Shown here: positions 33,078 to 45,965 of the stretch, in pieces
Layout: every line of letters begins with the position of its first letter
How positions within the stretch are numbered: position 1 is the first letter of the stretch
Assembly: GCF_000252995.1 (NCBI RefSeq)
Contig: NC_015761.1
Coordinates: 62,001-126,000 of the forward strand
Length of the DNA stretch: 64,000 bases
Direction of reading: 5' to 3'
Origin: Salmonella bongori NCTC 12419
GTDB taxonomy: Bacteria > Pseudomonadota > Gammaproteobacteria > Enterobacterales > Enterobacteriaceae
The notes under the pieces: model-generated
The model's database searches: none
What the model saw: only the letters and a program-made list of their open reading frames with translations
Told to the model about the DNA's origin: nothing
Made by a program: the position numbers and the translations under genes

Positions 33078-35429
33078 TCAAAATAGCCCCAGTTGCCCGG
33101 TCAGTAGTGTAGCAAAATTATCCTCAATGAAGGGAAGAATTCCTTCCGCCACCGGTTGTAGCTGGCGGGTAAGATAATGATCGTAATCCAGCGGCGACTG
33201 CTGGTAATCCAGCGGTTCGGGGCCGTTAACGGTCCAGACATATTTTATGGTACCACGATTCTGATACTGCGCCGGACGGCCCCGTTTCAGGTTTTCTTCA
33301 TCCGCCAGCCGGGCGGCGCGTACATGCGGCGGGACATTGCGCTGATACTCATTCAAAGGGCGACGCAGACGCTTACGATAAACCAACTGTGCATCCAGTT
33401 CGCCCGCCATCAGTTTATCGACCGTCCCACGGACATAGTCCTGATAAGGCTCATTACGAAAAACGCGTAGATACAACTCCTGCTGGAAGCGCTGTGCCAG
33501 CGGTGTCCAGTCGGTGCGTACCGTTTCCAGGCCTTTAAATACCATACGCTGGCTATCGCCTTCCTGAATCAGGCCCGCGTAGCGTTTTTTACTGCCGGTG
33601 TCCGCGCCGCGGATGGTCGGCATCAGAAAACGGCAAAAGTGAGTTTCAAACTCCAGTTCCAGAGCGCTGGTTAACTTTTGCTGTTGCAAGGTCTGCGACC
33701 ACCACTGGTTTACGTGATTGACCAGAGAATGGCCTATTTTCGCCGCTTCTTCCTCGCTGCGCGCGCCTTTTAGCCAGACGAAAGTTGAATCGGTATCGCC
33801 ATAAATCACATCATAACCCCGCGCCTCTATCAGCGCTTTGGTCTGACGCATGATCGCATGGCCGCGCATGGTGATAGACGACGCCAGACGAGGGTCGAAA
33901 AAGCGGCAGGCCGTCGTACCGAGCACGCCATAAAAAGCGTTCATAATGATTTTAAGCGCCTGCGAGAGCGGTTTATTACCCTGGCGTTTAGCTTCATCGC
34001 GTCCGTGCCAGATTTGAGTCACAATTTCCGGCAGACAGTGCTTTTCGCGTGAAAACCAGGCGTCAAGAAAGCCTTCGGTACTGTGTTGCGGATCCGGCTG
34101 CGCCATACCTTCGACCAGACCGACCGGATCAATCAAAAAGGTGCGGATAATTGATGGGTACAGGCTTTTATAATCCAGCACCAGTACCGAATCATATAAC
34201 CCGGGACGTGAATCCATTACGTAGCCGCCGGGGCTTGCCAGCGGCGGCACTTCACCGAGATTGGGCGCGACATAGCCAGCACGGTGCATTCGCGGAAAAT
34301 AGAGGTGCCCGAATGCGGCGACTGAGCCGCCGTGACGATCGACCGGCAGGCCGTTGATCGTTGCACGCTCCAGCAAAAACGGCATGATCTCGGTTTTATG
34401 GAAAATTCGTGTGACCAGCTCGCAGTCTTTCAGGTTGTAGGTAGCAAGGGCGGGTTTATCGTGGGCGAAGCGGCGATCGATCTCATCCATACGATCCCAG
34501 GGGTTATCAATGGATTTTCCTTCGCCGAGCAGCTCTTGCGAGACGGCTTCCAGTGAAAAAGACGAAAAATTCCAGAACGCGGATTTAAGCGCGTCGATAC
34601 CGTCAATAATAACTCGCCCTCGGGCCTGGGCGAAAAAAACGCCGTTTTTAAAGCCGTGTTCGCGCCACTCCAGTTCGCTATTGTCTCGTCCCAAACGTAA
34701 AGGGATACGGTAGCGTTCTGCATGTTTTTGTAACATACGCAGGTCGAACTGCACCACATTCCAGCCGATAATGACGTCAGGGTCATGTCTGGCAAACCAG
34801 GCGTTCAGTTTTTCCAGTAGCTGTGGGCGGCTGGTGACATACTCAAGCTTAAAATCCAGTTGACGGCCATCGCCATTCGCCGGACCAAGCATATAAACGA
34901 CACGTTGACCGCAGCCTTCCAGACCAATGCAATACAGTTCGCCGTGTCGTGTGGTTTCGATATCCAGTGATACCCATTTTAGCGGTGGTCGGTAATCCGG
35001 ATGGGGCTTAAGGCGCGCATTATGGATGATGCCGTCGCGTAACTCGCCCTCTACCCAGACGGGCGAAGTGATAAAGCGCTCCATCAGGTAACGTTCCGGT
35101 GGCCGTACATCCGCTTCATAAACGGTGACACCATTTTCGCGCAGCAGCTTTTCTAACCGCATAAGCTGGCGATGGGTGCGGCAGTACAGGCCCGATACCG
35201 GCTGGCGATGAAAGTCTCGCAGCTGGAGCGGCGTCAGGCGATAGTCTTTTTCCATTTGTAGCAGCGAGGCGGCGTGGGAGGTCTGGTTGGTTGGAATAAA
35301 TGCCACGGACTCCTGCGGCGACAGCGTCGCCTGCACTGGCCCCCTGTCCGTCGCCAGCCAGAAAGAGACTTCAGTCCCTTGCGGCGTATCCCGCCAGTGC
35401 CGGGTTAAAATAAAGCCTGCCTGCGCCAC
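33078..35429 (-). CDS. polB: PolB, DNA polymerase II
   Basis: 783-residue family B DNA polymerase, SOS-induced and involved in restart and lesion bypass. Exonuclease I motif SLDIETT has D156 and E158; polymerase motifs are DYKSLYPSI (A, about 419) and YGDTDS (C, about 547). The start is GTG (35427-35429), with [12 protein letters not shown] as in E. coli. A LexA box lies 58 bases upstream. A 194-base gap separates it from rapA. Confidence 0.97.
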   Translation of the reverse strand: MAQAGFILTRHWRDTPQGTEVSFWLATDRGPVQATLSPQESVAFIPTNQTSHAASLLQMEKDYRLTPLQLRDFHRQPVSGLYCRTHRQLMRLEKLLRENGVTVYEADVRPPERYLMERFITSPVWVEGELRDGIIHNARLKPHPDYRPPLKWVSLDIETTRHGELYCIGLEGCGQRVVYMLGPANGDGRQLDFKLEYVTSRPQLLEKLNAWFARHDPDVIIGWNVVQFDLRMLQKHAERYRIPLRLGRDNSELEWREHGFKNGVFFAQARGRVIIDGIDALKSAFWNFSSFSLEAVSQELLGEGKSIDNPWDRMDEIDRRFAHDKPALATYNLKDCELVTRIFHKTEIMPFLLERATINGLPVDRHGGSVAAFGHLYFPRMHRAGYVAPNLGEVPPLASPGGYVMDSRPGLYDSVLVLDYKSLYPSIIRTFLIDPVGLVEGMAQPDPQHSTEGFLDAWFSREKHCLPEIVTQIWHGRDEAKRQGNKPLSQALKIIMNAFYGVLGTTACRFFDPRLASSITMRGHAIMRQTKALIEARGYDVIYGDTDSTFVWLKGARSEEEAAKIGHSLVNHVNQWWSQTLQQQKLTSALELEFETHFCRFLMPTIRGADTGSKKRYAGLIQEGDSQRMVFKGLETVRTDWTPLAQRFQQELYLRVFRNEPYQDYVRGTVDKLMAGELDAQLVYRKRLRRPLNEYQRNVPPHVRAARLADEENLKRGRPAQYQNRGTIKYVWTVNGPEPLDYQQSPLDYDHYLTRQLQPVAEGILPFIEDNFATLLTGQLGLF

Positions 35430-36085
35430 GCTGCTTACCCATCAAAAAAAACCAGAGATAATTATAACCTGGTTTATGGAGGAATACTGTTATTTTGTAC
35501 AGGCGTGTGACGTAAAAAAGAACATCCTCTGGAAAATGAGTGTGAGATGATAAAGTGATATTTCATGAATTAGTTTTTTCCATTGATATTTTTAATGAAT
35601 ATTTAAAGGGTAAAAGGATTACCGTGTTTTTATATTTTTTCAGGAAGGAATATTTATCAATGTAATAATGCTGATGTATCCAGTAGATATCATTATTCTA
35701 TAGCTGTTAATTTTGAATTGTGTATATTTAAGGTTGATATCTATAGGTTGGTTGTTTTGTGTCAAGTCTGTTTTCAGATATCTGATATTTTTCAGAATAG
35801 TGCTTGTTTGAATCTGTTAATTATTTCTCGGATTAACAAAAAAGCGATATTTTTTGTTTGTGTTAATTAATAGAAAATGTAAGAATTTTATTTGAAACAT
35901 CCGCACCATCAGGTAGAAATATAATATTTTCAATTGACCGCTATGGTTAAATAAAAATGAATTACAGTACGAATTCGTCGGGAACTCTCTGCATAATTTA
36001 ATTTTTATTTAAGAATATAATTTTATTTTCACTTCCAGGTGCGGGTGTTTTTATCAACATTATGGTGTTCAGGAATTATTATTTT
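35430..36085. other. AT-rich divergent region between polB and the orphan gene
   Basis: About 650 bases, the right two thirds strikingly AT-rich with long A and T runs. It holds the polB promoter with its LexA box and presumably the orphan's promoter. No further gene can be supported. Confidence 0.65.
35487..35502 (-). promoter_or_regulatory. LexA box of polB
   Basis: CTGTTATTTTGTACAG is a CTG-N10-CAG site, within TACTGTTATTTTGTACAGGC, close to the enteric consensus TACTGTATATATATACAGTA. It lies 58 bases before the polB GTG, where SOS control of dinA/polB is known. Confidence 0.82.
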
Positions 36086-36505
36086 ATGAGAATGAATTTA
36101 CAGGCACGTCTGGTGGGGTACGATCGCTATCTCTTCGTGAATACTCAACGCGCTAACGTTGCCATAAAAACCGTGAGTAAATTTTTTGAGTATAAAACAT
36201 GGACAGATCAGATTTGGCGCACCGAGATTATTGAAAACGGCAATGCTTTTTTTCACTGGCAAGGACACGACAGAAAAAATGGTCACAGGGATACGATGAT
36301 TAACTATCTGCTAAATGGGCAGCGCTGGCAGTCAACAATTGAGGATTACATTTTCTTCCATGCTCTGGAGGGAAAGATGCTTCAGGGGCATTACGATAAT
36401 AGTATTGAATATGTGAGCTCTGATAATTACATATATCAAAGCGCATTTGCTGAAGATATCACTGACCAGGTTCATCATCGCGCCCCAAATGGGACGCGTC
36501 TTTAG
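36086..36505 (+). CDS. Orphan protein of unknown function
   Basis: 139 residues if started at the ATG at 36086 (MRMNLQARLVGYDRYLFVNT), which has AGGA 10-14 bases upstream; an ATG at 36062 would add eight residues and one at 36092 would drop two. No signal peptide or membrane segment. The protein is rich in aromatic residues, Asn and His (KTWTDQIWRTEIIENGNAFFHWQGHD, middle part, more than 20 so read from 36196), with no motif I recognise. It ends four bases from the araD stop (convergent). It is preceded by the AT-rich region, its composition differs from the neighbours, and E. coli has no gene here, so it is probably horizontally acquired (Salmonella STM0098-type position). Confidence 0.65.
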   Translation: MRMNLQARLVGYDRYLFVNTQRANVAIKTVSKFFEYKTWTDQIWRTEIIENGNAFFHWQGHDRKNGHRDTMINYLLNGQRWQSTIEDYIFFHALEGKMLQGHYDNSIEYVSSDNYIYQSAFAEDITDQVHHRAPNGTRL

Positions 36506-36509
36506 ATCA

Positions 36510-37205
36510 TTACTGACCGTAATAGGCTTTTGCGCCATGTTTGCGCAAATAATGTTTATCCAGAAGTGTTTGCTGCATGTCGGGCAATTGCGGCGCCAGC
36601 TGGCGGCAGAAGATGCCCATATAGGCTACCTCTTCCAACACGATAGCGTTATGCACGGCATCCTCGGCATTTTTACCCCAGGCAAACGGACCGTGAGAAT
36701 GGACAAGCACGCCGGGCATTTGGATGGCATCAATACCTTGTTTTTCAAAGGATTCGACAATGACATTGCCCGTTTCCCACTCATACTCGCCGTTAATTTC
36801 TGCATCGGTCATTTTGCGGGTGCAGGGAATTGTACCGTAGAAATAGTCGGCGTGGGTCGTGCCTGTCGCCGGAATTGGCTGACCCGCCTGGGCCCAGATA
36901 GTTGCGTGGCGTGAATGGGTATGCACAATGCCGCCGATAGTCGGAAATGCCTGATACAACAGACGGTGGGTTGGCGTATCGGACGAGGGCTTTTTCGTTC
37001 CCTCGACCACTTCACCCGTTGCGAGGCTAACCACCACCATATCGTCTGCTGTCATTACGCTGTAATCGACGCCGGACGGCTTAATCACCATGACGCCGCA
37101 CTCGCGATCGATGGCGCTGACGTTACCCCATGTGAGGGTCACCAGATTGTGTTTTGGCAGCGCCAGATTAGCTTCCAGCACCTGACGTTTGAGATCTTCT
37201 AGCAT
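36510..37205 (-). CDS. araD: AraD, L-ribulose-5-phosphate 4-epimerase
   Basis: 231-residue class II aldolase-like zinc enzyme that converts L-ribulose 5-phosphate to D-xylulose 5-phosphate, the last step of arabinose breakdown. Zinc ligands H95 and H97 (VHTHSRH) and H171 (VHSHGPF), with D76 and D120 nearby, match the E. coli enzyme. It is separated from araA by 97 bases holding a REP pair. Confidence 0.97.
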   Translation of the reverse strand: MLEDLKRQVLEANLALPKHNLVTLTWGNVSAIDRECGVMVIKPSGVDYSVMTADDMVVVSLATGEVVEGTKKPSSDTPTHRLLYQAFPTIGGIVHTHSRHATIWAQAGQPIPATGTTHADYFYGTIPCTRKMTDAEINGEYEWETGNVIVESFEKQGIDAIQMPGVLVHSHGPFAWGKNAEDAVHNAIVLEEVAYMGIFCRQLAPQLPDMQQTLLDKHYLRKHGAKAYYGQ

Positions 37206-37218
37206 GTTGACTCCTGTG

Positions 37219-37293
37219 TGCCGGATGGCGGCACAGAGACTTTATCCGGCCCGGGAACGGCTGTAGGACAGATAAGTGCAGCGCCACCCGGCA
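37219..37293. repeat. REP pair (BIME) between araA and araD
   Basis: GCCGGATGGCGGCACAGAG with CTTTATCCGGCCCGGG, then GTAGGACAGATAAGTGCAGC with GCCACCCGGCAAC. It lies inside the araBAD operon, where it can set the ratio of araD to araBA message. Confidence 0.85.
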
Positions 37294-37302
37294 ACAACAT
37301 CA

Positions 37303-38805
37303 TTAACGTTTTAAGCCGTAATACACATCGTTCCAGCGCAGCGTGTCTTTAAAGGCTGGCAGACGAGTTTCGTTGTCGATGACCGCAATTTCGATATCGT
37401 GCATTTCGGCGAACTGGCGCATATCGTTCAACTCCAGCGCGTGGCTGAAGACGGTATGATGCGCGCCGCCGGCCAGGATCCACGCTTCAGACGCGGTCGG
37501 CAGATCCGGCTGTGCTTTCCACAATGCGTTGGCCACCGGCAGTTTCGGCAGGTCGTGCGGGGTTTTTACCGTATCGATACAGTTGACCAGCAGGCGGTAA
37601 CGATCGCCGAGGTCGATCAGGCTGGCGACGATCGCCGGGCCAGTTTGGGTGTTGAAGATCAGGCGAGCCGGATCTTCTTTGCCGCCGATGCCAAGATGCT
37701 GAACATCGAGGAGCGGTTTTTCTTCAACGGCAATGGAAGGACACACTTCCAGCATATGTGAACCGAGCACCAGATCGTTGCCCTTGTCAAAGTGGTAGGT
37801 GTAATCCTCCATAAAGGAGGTGCCGCCCTGCAGACCGGTTGACATCACTTTCATAATGCGAAGCAGAGCGGCAGTTTTCCAGTCACCTTCGCCTGCGAAG
37901 CCGTAGCCCTGCTGCATCAGACGCTGTACGGCCAGACCCGGAAGCTGTTTCAGACCGTGTAAATCTTCAAAGGTGGTGGTGAAGGCATGAAAGCCGCCTT
38001 CTTCCAGGAAGCGTTTCATACCGAGTTCGATACGAGCCGCTTCTCGCACATTCTGGCGTTTATCGCCGTGAATCTGGGTGGCTGGCGTCAGGATGTAGCT
38101 ACTTTCATATTCGTCGATAAGGGCGTTAATATCGCCCTCGCTAATGGCATTCACCACCTGTACCAGATCGCCCACAGCCCAGGTATTGACGGAGAAACCG
38201 AATTTTATCTGGGCTGCCACTTTGTCGCCATCGGTCACTGCGACTTCACGCATGTTGTCGCCAAAGCGGCAGACTTTCAGATGACGGGTATCCTGTTTAG
38301 AGACCGCCTGACGCATCCAGGAACCGATACGCGCATGGGCCTCTTTATCCTGCCAGTGACCGGTGACGACCGCATGCTGCTGGCGCATCCGCGCGCCAAT
38401 AAAACCAAACTCGCGGCCACCATGTGCGGTCTGGTTGAGGTTCATAAAGTCCATGTCAATGCTGTCCCACGGCAGGGCGGCGTTAAACTGGGTGTGGAAT
38501 TGCAGTAACGGTTTGTTCAGCATCGTCAGACCGTTGATCCACATTTTGGCCGGAGAGAAGGTGTGCAACCAGACGACCAGACCCGCGCAGCGGTCGTTAT
38601 AGTTGGCGTCACGACAAATAGCGGTGATCTCATCTGGCGTCGTGCCCAGCGGTTTTAAGACCAGTTTACACGGCAGTTTGGCTTCGGTATTCAGTGCGTT
38701 TACGACATGTTCAGCATGTTGAGTAACCTGACGCAACGTTTCAGGGCCGTACAAATGCTGGCTACCAATTACAAACCACACTTCATAGTTATCAAAAATC
38801 GTCAT
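37303..38805 (-). CDS. araA: AraA, L-arabinose isomerase
   Basis: 500-residue Mn-dependent isomerase of L-arabinose to L-ribulose. Conserved stretches are [16 protein letters not shown] at the N-terminus, [17 protein letters not shown] (about 302-318, with the active-site Glu), [13 protein letters not shown] (about 327-339) and [12 protein letters not shown] (about 445-456, metal His). Lies 10 bases downstream of araB. Confidence 0.97.
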   Translation of the reverse strand: MTIFDNYEVWFVIGSQHLYGPETLRQVTQHAEHVVNALNTEAKLPCKLVLKPLGTTPDEITAICRDANYNDRCAGLVVWLHTFSPAKMWINGLTMLNKPLLQFHTQFNAALPWDSIDMDFMNLNQTAHGGREFGFIGARMRQQHAVVTGHWQDKEAHARIGSWMRQAVSKQDTRHLKVCRFGDNMREVAVTDGDKVAAQIKFGFSVNTWAVGDLVQVVNAISEGDINALIDEYESSYILTPATQIHGDKRQNVREAARIELGMKRFLEEGGFHAFTTTFEDLHGLKQLPGLAVQRLMQQGYGFAGEGDWKTAALLRIMKVMSTGLQGGTSFMEDYTYHFDKGNDLVLGSHMLEVCPSIAVEEKPLLDVQHLGIGGKEDPARLIFNTQTGPAIVASLIDLGDRYRLLVNCIDTVKTPHDLPKLPVANALWKAQPDLPTASEAWILAGGAHHTVFSHALELNDMRQFAEMHDIEIAVIDNETRLPAFKDTLRWNDVYYGLKR

Positions 38806-38815
38806 TGTCGTGTCC

Positions 38816-40625
<1,810 letters not shown>

Positions 40626-40637
40626 TGCTTTGCAAAG

Positions 40638-40653
40638 TGTGATGCTGTGCAAA
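40638..40653. promoter_or_regulatory. CRP site of the ara regulatory region
   Basis: TGTGATGCTGTGCAAA between araI1 and araO1; the left TGTGA arm is perfect. Same place as the E. coli site shared by pBAD and pC. Confidence 0.72.
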
Positions 40654-40660
40654 TATTCAA

Positions 40661-40699
40661 TGTGGACATTCCAGCCATAGTTATAGACACTTCTGTTAC
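40661..40699. promoter_or_regulatory. araO1 operator
   Basis: The segment from TGTGGACATT (40661) to TTATAGACACTTCTGTTAC (end) matches the O1L/O1R pair that controls araC's own promoter in E. coli. Confidence 0.78.
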
Positions 40700-40815
40700 T
40701 TCATTTTATCGTCCGCATTGTGCGGCTTTGTTACAAAGCGCTTTTCACAAGCGGGATTGGTGCGTGCTTTCATCAGACGCAAGGACGTGCAAGCGGGAAG
40801 CGCTGTCGTCCTGGT

Positions 40816-40836
40816 CAATATGGACAATTTGTTTCT
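40816..40836. promoter_or_regulatory. araO2 operator
   Basis: CAATATGGACAATTTGTTTC inside the araC leader. Its centre lies about 210 bases from araI1, near 20 helical turns, as required for the AraC repression loop. Confidence 0.82.
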
Positions 40837-40864
40837 TCTCTGCATACCGGAGGGTAGGGAGATA

Positions 40865-41743
40865 ATGGCTGAAACGCAAAATGATCCGCTATTACCGGGA
40901 TATTCATTTAATGCTCATCTGGTCGCCGGGTTGACGCCGATTGAAGCGAATGGATATCTGGATTTTTTTATCGATCGCCCGCTGGGCATGAAGGGATATA
41001 TCCTTAACCTGACTATCCGCGGAGAGGGCGTCATTAATAATAATGGCGAGCAGTTTGTCTGCCGACCTGGCGATATGTTGTTGTTTCCGCCAGGTGAGAT
41101 CCATCACTATGGACGTCATCCGGACGCCAGTGAGTGGTATCACCAGTGGGTTTACTTTCGACCTCGCGCCTACTGGCAGGAGTGGCTGGCCTGGCCGACA
41201 ATCTTTGCCCAGACGGGATTTTTCCGCCCGGACGAGGCGCGGCAACCCCATTTTAGCGAACTGTTCGGGCAGATCATTAGCGCCGGGCAGGGGGAAGGAC
41301 GCTATTCTGAACTACTGGCGATCAATCTGCTCGAGCAATTGTTGCTCAGGCGTATGGCTGCGATTAATGAGTCGCTGCATCCGCCGATGGATAGCCGTGT
41401 GCGCGATGCCTGCCAGTATATCAGTGACCATCTGGCGGACAGCCATTTTGATATTGCCAGCGTCGCCCAGCATGTCTGCCTGTCGCCTTCCCGGTTGTCG
41501 CATCTGTTCCGCCAGCAGTTAGGTATTAGCGTTTTAAGCTGGCGCGAGGATCAGCGTATCAGCCAGGCAAAGCTGTTGCTGAGCACCACACGGATGCCGA
41601 TAGCGACCGTCGGGCGCAATGTTGGATTTGACGACCAGCTCTATTTCTCACGGGTATTTAAAAAATGTACCGGTGCAAGTCCCAGTGAGTTCAGAGCAGG
41701 ATGTGAAGAAAAAGTGAATGATGTGTCCACAAAGATGTCATAA
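40865..41743 (+). CDS. araC: AraC, arabinose-responsive regulator
   Basis: 292-residue regulator of araBAD and arabinose transport. N-terminal arm [18 protein letters not shown], cupin-like arabinose-binding and dimer domain (about 20-168), linker, and two helix-turn-helix motifs in the C-terminal AraC domain ([20 protein letters not shown] about 200-219 and [20 protein letters not shown] about 247-266). Start chosen at ATG 40865 behind GGAGGG (40850-40855); an upstream frame from 40718 runs through the operators. Divergent from araBAD. Confidence 0.97.
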   Translation: MAETQNDPLLPGYSFNAHLVAGLTPIEANGYLDFFIDRPLGMKGYILNLTIRGEGVINNNGEQFVCRPGDMLLFPPGEIHHYGRHPDASEWYHQWVYFRPRAYWQEWLAWPTIFAQTGFFRPDEARQPHFSELFGQIISAGQGEGRYSELLAINLLEQLLLRRMAAINESLHPPMDSRVRDACQYISDHLADSHFDIASVAQHVCLSPSRLSHLFRQQLGISVLSWREDQRISQAKLLLSTTRMPIATVGRNVGFDDQLYFSRVFKKCTGASPSEFRAGCEEKVNDVSTKMS

Positions 41744-41828
41744 GTCGTAACTATTCAGATAATTGACGGCTTGACGACGCGGGAAAGGGTAAGCAGAATC
41801 CCTGCTTCATCACGCTGACGGACACACT

Positions 41829-42596
41829 ATGCAAGCACTGCTGGAACACTTTATCACCCAATCCGCTCTCTATTCGCTTATCGCCGTGTTGCTGGTCGCC
41901 TTCCTGGAGTCGCTGGCGCTGGTGGGGTTGATTTTACCCGGCACGGTGCTGATGGCGGGGCTGGGCGCGCTTATCGGCAGCGGCGAGCTCAATTTTTGGC
42001 ATGCCTGGCTGGTGGGCATTGTTGGCTGTCTGATGGGCGACTGGATTTCGTTCTGGCTGGGGTGGCGTTTTAAAAAACCGCTGCACCGCTGGTCTTTTAT
42101 GAAAAAGAACAAGTCGCTGTTGGATAAAACCGAACATGCGTTACATCAGCACAGTATGTTCACCATTCTGGTCGGGCGCTTTGTTGGGCCCACAAGGCCG
42201 CTGGTGCCGATGGTAGCAGGGATGCTGGATCTTCCCGTCGCAAAATTTCTTGTTCCGAACGTGATTGGCTGTTTGCTGTGGCCGCCGTTTTATTTTCTGC
42301 CGGGCATTCTGGCTGGCGCCGCTATTGATATCCCTGCCGATCAACAAAGCGGTAGCTTCAAATGGTTGTTACTGGCGACCGCCTTGTTGTTGTGGGTTGG
42401 CGGCTGGCTGTGCTGGCGATGGTGGCGCAGCGGCAAAGCGGCGACCGATCGACTCACGGCGTTTTTGCCGCGGTCCCGTCTGTTATGGCTGGCGCCGATG
42501 GTGTCTGGCGCGGGGATTGTCGCACTGGTGATGCTGATGCGCCACCCGCTGATGCCAATGTATATCGATATTCTTCACAAAGTCGTAGGCTTCTGA
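41829..42596 (+). CDS. yabI: YabI, DedA-family membrane protein
   Basis: 255-residue inner-membrane protein of the DedA/SNARE-associated (VTT) family, members of which flip lipids such as undecaprenyl phosphate in some bacteria. The family signature is visible in FLESLALVGLILPGTVLMAGLGALIG (read in two parts, residues 21-46) and VGRFVGPTRPLVPMVAGM (about 111-128, with the conserved Arg). About five membrane segments. Specific role not established. Confidence 0.93.
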   Translation: MQALLEHFITQSALYSLIAVLLVAFLESLALVGLILPGTVLMAGLGALIGSGELNFWHAWLVGIVGCLMGDWISFWLGWRFKKPLHRWSFMKKNKSLLDKTEHALHQHSMFTILVGRFVGPTRPLVPMVAGMLDLPVAKFLVPNVIGCLLWPPFYFLPGILAGAAIDIPADQQSGSFKWLLLATALLLWVGGWLCWRWWRSGKAATDRLTAFLPRSRLLWLAPMVSGAGIVALVMLMRHPLMPMYIDILHKVVGF

Positions 42597-42600
42597 TAAT

Positions 42601-42657
42601 GCCTTAGCCGGCCTTATTGTGTCTGATGACGCTACGCTTATCAGGTCTGTAGGCCTA
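42601..42657. repeat. Degenerate REP-like sequence between yabI and thiQ
   Basis: GCCTTAGCCGGCCTTATTG and GATGACGCTACGCTTATCAG with GTCTGTAGGCC resemble worn REP cores. Located between convergent genes. Confidence 0.6.
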
Positions 42658-42670
42658 TCGATCTGCACGA

Positions 42671-43369
42671 TCAACCGTTAATCCCCAGCAACACTGAGGC
42701 GCTGGCCCTACCGCTAAGCAACTCCGTGGTCTTTCCTTGCCACGCGATACGTCCGTCGGCCACGACAACGGCGCGCGAGGCAATCCGCGCCGCATCCTCC
42801 ACGCTATGCGAGACCATTAACAGCGTTAACTGTTGCTCGCGGCAGATATCGCTGACCAGTGTGAGCATTTCCTGGCGCAGCGCAGGATCGAGCGCAGAGA
42901 ATGGTTCATCAAGCAGTAGTATCGGCTGTTCACGAACCAGGCAGCGCGCCAGCGCTACCCGCTGACGCTGACCACCCGATAACTCGCCCGGCAAACGCGT
43001 CATCAGACTCTCAATGCCCATCTGACGTGCGATAGCGTCCCGTTTTTCCCGCTGGCTGGCGTTGAGCGTTAACCCAGGGTTTAGCCCCAGACCGATATTT
43101 TGCTGCACATTCAGATGGCTGAATAAATTATTCTCCTGAAATAGCATTGAGACCGGACGGCGTGAGGGCGGCGTAAACGTATGATCCTCATCTGCAATCA
43201 GTAGCGTACCGCTGGCAGGTGCAAGAAAACCAGCAATTAAATTTAACAGCGTGCTTTTTCCGGCGCCACTAGGGCCGAGAATGGCCACCTGCTCGCCGCG
43301 TTCTATCGTCAGTGTAAAACGCATAGGCAAATGATGGTAAAGCCAGGTGATATCAATCAGTTTTAACAT
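42671..43369 (-). CDS. thiQ: ThiQ, thiamine ABC transporter ATP-binding protein
   Basis: 232-residue ABC ATPase for import of thiamine, TMP and TPP. Walker [10 protein letters not shown] (about 32-40), signature [13 protein letters not shown] (about 129-141) and Walker [14 protein letters not shown] (about 147-159) are intact. Start chosen at MLKLIDITW, which overlaps the thiP end by 17 bases; a longer in-frame start at 43390 lies deeper in thiP. Last gene of thiBPQ. Confidence 0.95.
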   Translation of the reverse strand: MLKLIDITWLYHHLPMRFTLTIERGEQVAILGPSGAGKSTLLNLIAGFLAPASGTLLIADEDHTFTPPSRRPVSMLFQENNLFSHLNVQQNIGLGLNPGLTLNASQREKRDAIARQMGIESLMTRLPGELSGGQRQRVALARCLVREQPILLLDEPFSALDPALRQEMLTLVSDICREQQLTLLMVSHSVEDAARIASRAVVVADGRIAWQGKTTELLSGRASASVLLGING

Positions 43370-44963
43370 GGTGGCCCGGAAGTTTCTCAATGAGGGTAAA
43401 TAGCGTAAAGCAGAGCAATAACAAAATTAGCGCGGTCACCGCACCGTCCTGACTACGGTAGGAACCAATTTGCTGATACAGATAAAACGGTAGCGTACGG
43501 AAATTATCGTTGCCGAAAAGTGCGACGACGCCGAAATCGCCGATAGAAAGTACGCAGGCAAACGCCAGCGCTTGCGCCAGTGGGCGCTTCAGGGCGCGCA
43601 GTTCCACGACCTTTAGCCGCGTTCCGCCCTCAATCCCTAATGATTGACACAACATTCCGTAACGGGTGGTAATATCACGCATTGGGGTTTCCAGTACTTT
43701 CAGCGCGTAGGGGATCGCCATGAGCGCATTGGTAAAAATCACGATGCCGTCAGCGGATTCCGGTAAGCCGATGCTATTATTGAGCAGTAAAAAGAAGCCC
43801 GTCGCCAGCACGATACCCGGCATTGCAAGGATCAACATCCCGCTGAGTTCCAGCGTTTGCCCGGCGAATACCCGCTGGCGCTGGCGGAGCTCGCGACTGC
43901 TCCATAACAGCATCATGGTCAGAATGATGCACAGGACTCCTGCCGCCAGCGCAATGCGTAGCGATGTCCAGATAGCCTGCCACAGAACGGGTTGCGCCAG
44001 CACTTCCGGCAGGCTGCGATTGATGCCATCTACCACCACGGCGAGCAGCGGCGGAAGCAACAGCAGCAGCGCCAGCATAATCAACAAGGCATCTGTCAGG
44101 CGGCTATGGAGACGATCGTCAGGATCGCGCCAGCCCTGCATCAGCGACATGCCCGGTGCGATCGCTTTGCTCAATCGCTGGCTTAGCAGCACCAGCGTCA
44201 GGCAGCAGATCATCTGAATTAATGCCAGCATCGCTGCGCGGGCGGGATCATAGTCGAAGCTCAGAGCCTGATAGATAGCCAGTTCGATGGTGGTTGCTTG
44301 TGGACCGCCGCCGAGCGACAGTACGGTAGCGAAACTGGCGAAACAGAGCATAAAAATCAGCGCCGCAACGGGGGGGATTTGCCGGCGTAGCCACGGCCAT
44401 TCAACAAAACGGAAAAAATGCCAGCCACGCATCCCGAGCTGGGCGGCGAGCTGGCGCTGTTCGCCGGGAATACTTTCCAGGGACTGTAGCAATAAACGGC
44501 TCGCCATTGGCAGATTAAAAAAAACGTGCGCCAGCAAAATGCCCTGCAAACCGTAGGGGGAGAACGTCCACTCAAGCCCTAATGTTTGCCACAACGAGGC
44601 CAGCCAGCCCTGGCGGCCATACACGCTCAGAATACCGAACACCGCGACCAGCACCGGCAAAATCAGCGTCATGGCGCACAGACGCAGTAGCGTCTGACGT
44701 CCGGGGAAGCGGCGTCGATAAAGCGCGCGGGCGAGGAAAATGGCCGGAACCACCGACAGTACTGCTGACAGAAACGCCTGCCAGAACGAGAAGCGCACGA
44801 CATGCCACAGATAGCTGTCCTGCCAGATTGCGGACCACGATGCTGGCGGCGCGTTCAGCCAAAGTGCTATAAAGGCCGCCAGCGCAACGGTTATCGTTAG
44901 CGTGGCGGCGCAAAGTCCCGGCATTAACCAGCCGGGTATTAACGGCTGACGGCGCGTTGCCAT
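43353..44963 (-). CDS. thiP: ThiP, thiamine ABC transporter permease
   Basis: 536-residue permease made of two fused BPD-type halves, with about twelve membrane segments. The cytoplasmic EAA-type loops are visible near [21 protein letters not shown] text ([20 protein letters not shown], about 170-189) and in the second half ([14 protein letters not shown], about 434-447). Overlaps thiB by 25 bases upstream and thiQ by 17 downstream. Confidence 0.95.
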   Translation of the reverse strand: MATRRQPLIPGWLMPGLCAATLTITVALAAFIALWLNAPPASWSAIWQDSYLWHVVRFSFWQAFLSAVLSVVPAIFLARALYRRRFPGRQTLLRLCAMTLILPVLVAVFGILSVYGRQGWLASLWQTLGLEWTFSPYGLQGILLAHVFFNLPMASRLLLQSLESIPGEQRQLAAQLGMRGWHFFRFVEWPWLRRQIPPVAALIFMLCFASFATVLSLGGGPQATTIELAIYQALSFDYDPARAAMLALIQMICCLTLVLLSQRLSKAIAPGMSLMQGWRDPDDRLHSRLTDALLIMLALLLLLPPLLAVVVDGINRSLPEVLAQPVLWQAIWTSLRIALAAGVLCIILTMMLLWSSRELRQRQRVFAGQTLELSGMLILAMPGIVLATGFFLLLNNSIGLPESADGIVIFTNALMAIPYALKVLETPMRDITTRYGMLCQSLGIEGGTRLKVVELRALKRPLAQALAFACVLSIGDFGVVALFGNDNFRTLPFYLYQQIGSYRSQDGAVTALILLLLCFTLFTLIEKLPGHHVKTD

Positions 44964-45922
44964 TCGCTAATCCATGCCTGACGTTGCGCGGCGACTTCTG
45001 CCGGGCTGAACTCCAGCGAGGTGGCAGGTTTGCTCAGTTTTTCGAATCCGGCGGGCAGGGGGACATGGGTTACCGGATACATCCAGTTGCCGGTAGGAAT
45101 AGCATTCTGAAACGCCGGAGAGAGCATAAATTTAAGGAATTTCTCCGCCAGTTCCGGTTGCTTGCTGGCGGCGGTGCGCGCCGCCACTTCTACCTGTAAG
45201 TAATGGCCTTCGCTGAAGTTAGCGGCAGCGTAGTTATCCTTTTTTTCTTCAATAATGTGATATGCCGGAGAAGTGGTGTAACTGAGCACCAAATCGCTTT
45301 CACCTTTCAGAAATAAGCCATAAGCTTCGCTCCAGCCTTTCGTTACTGTAACCGTTTTGGCCGCCAGTTTGTGCCAGGCATCAGGCGCGTTGGCGCCGTA
45401 AACTTTTTGTACCCATAGCAGCAGCCCCAGCCCAGGCGTGCTGGTGCGCGGGTCCTGATAAATTACACGCCATTTTTGAGCGCTCTCGATCAGCTCTTTC
45501 AGGCTTTTCGGCGGATTTTTTAGCTTGTTTTTATCGTAGACAAAAGCGAAATAACCGTAATCGAATGGAACAAATGTGTCATTTTTCCAGCCGCCGGGTA
45601 CGTTGATTGCCTCACTGTCCACACCGCTTTTCGCAAAGAGTTTCGTTTGCGTGGCGGCTTCCAGCAGATTATTGTCCAGACCCAGCACGACATCGGCTTT
45701 GCTGTTCTTCCCCTCCATTCGCAGGCGGTTGAGCAGCGAAACGCCATCCTCCAGCGCTACCAGTTTCAGCTCGCAGTTACAGTCAGCTTCAAACGCTTTT
45801 TTCACCGCCGGACCCGGGCCCCAGTCGGCGGCGAACGAGTCATAGGTGTAAACGGTGAGTACGGGTTTAGCAAACGCGGGCGCTGCGCACAGGAGCAGCA
45901 GAGGAAGACATTTTTTTAGCAC
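44939..45922 (-). CDS. thiB: ThiB (TbpA), periplasmic thiamine-binding protein
   Basis: 327-residue solute-binding protein. The start is GTG at 45922 (MLKKCLPLLLLCAAPAFA signal peptide), with GAGGTG six bases upstream; a TTG-led longer frame to 45934 would overlap that ribosome site. Mature KPVLTVYTYDSFAADWGPGP and TSTPGLGLLLW match E. coli TbpA. Expression is controlled by the TPP riboswitch just upstream. Confidence 0.95.
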   Translation of the reverse strand: MLKKCLPLLLLCAAPAFAKPVLTVYTYDSFAADWGPGPAVKKAFEADCNCELKLVALEDGVSLLNRLRMEGKNSKADVVLGLDNNLLEAATQTKLFAKSGVDSEAINVPGGWKNDTFVPFDYGYFAFVYDKNKLKNPPKSLKELIESAQKWRVIYQDPRTSTPGLGLLLWVQKVYGANAPDAWHKLAAKTVTVTKGWSEAYGLFLKGESDLVLSYTTSPAYHIIEEKKDNYAAANFSEGHYLQVEVAARTAASKQPELAEKFLKFMLSPAFQNAIPTGNWMYPVTHVPLPAGFEKLSKPATSLEFSPAEVAAQRQAWISEWQRAVSR

Positions 45923-45965
45923 TTTGCACCTCAATAGATGGGTGGCAAAGGATTTTGAGCGGTAG

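Noticed and set aside
32968..33177. 69-codon frame between rapA and polB
   Set aside because: Overlaps the polB 3' end and has no ribosome site or conserved features.
35287..35550. 87-codon plus-strand frame across the polB start
   Set aside because: It overlaps the polB coding region and LexA box; no family resemblance.
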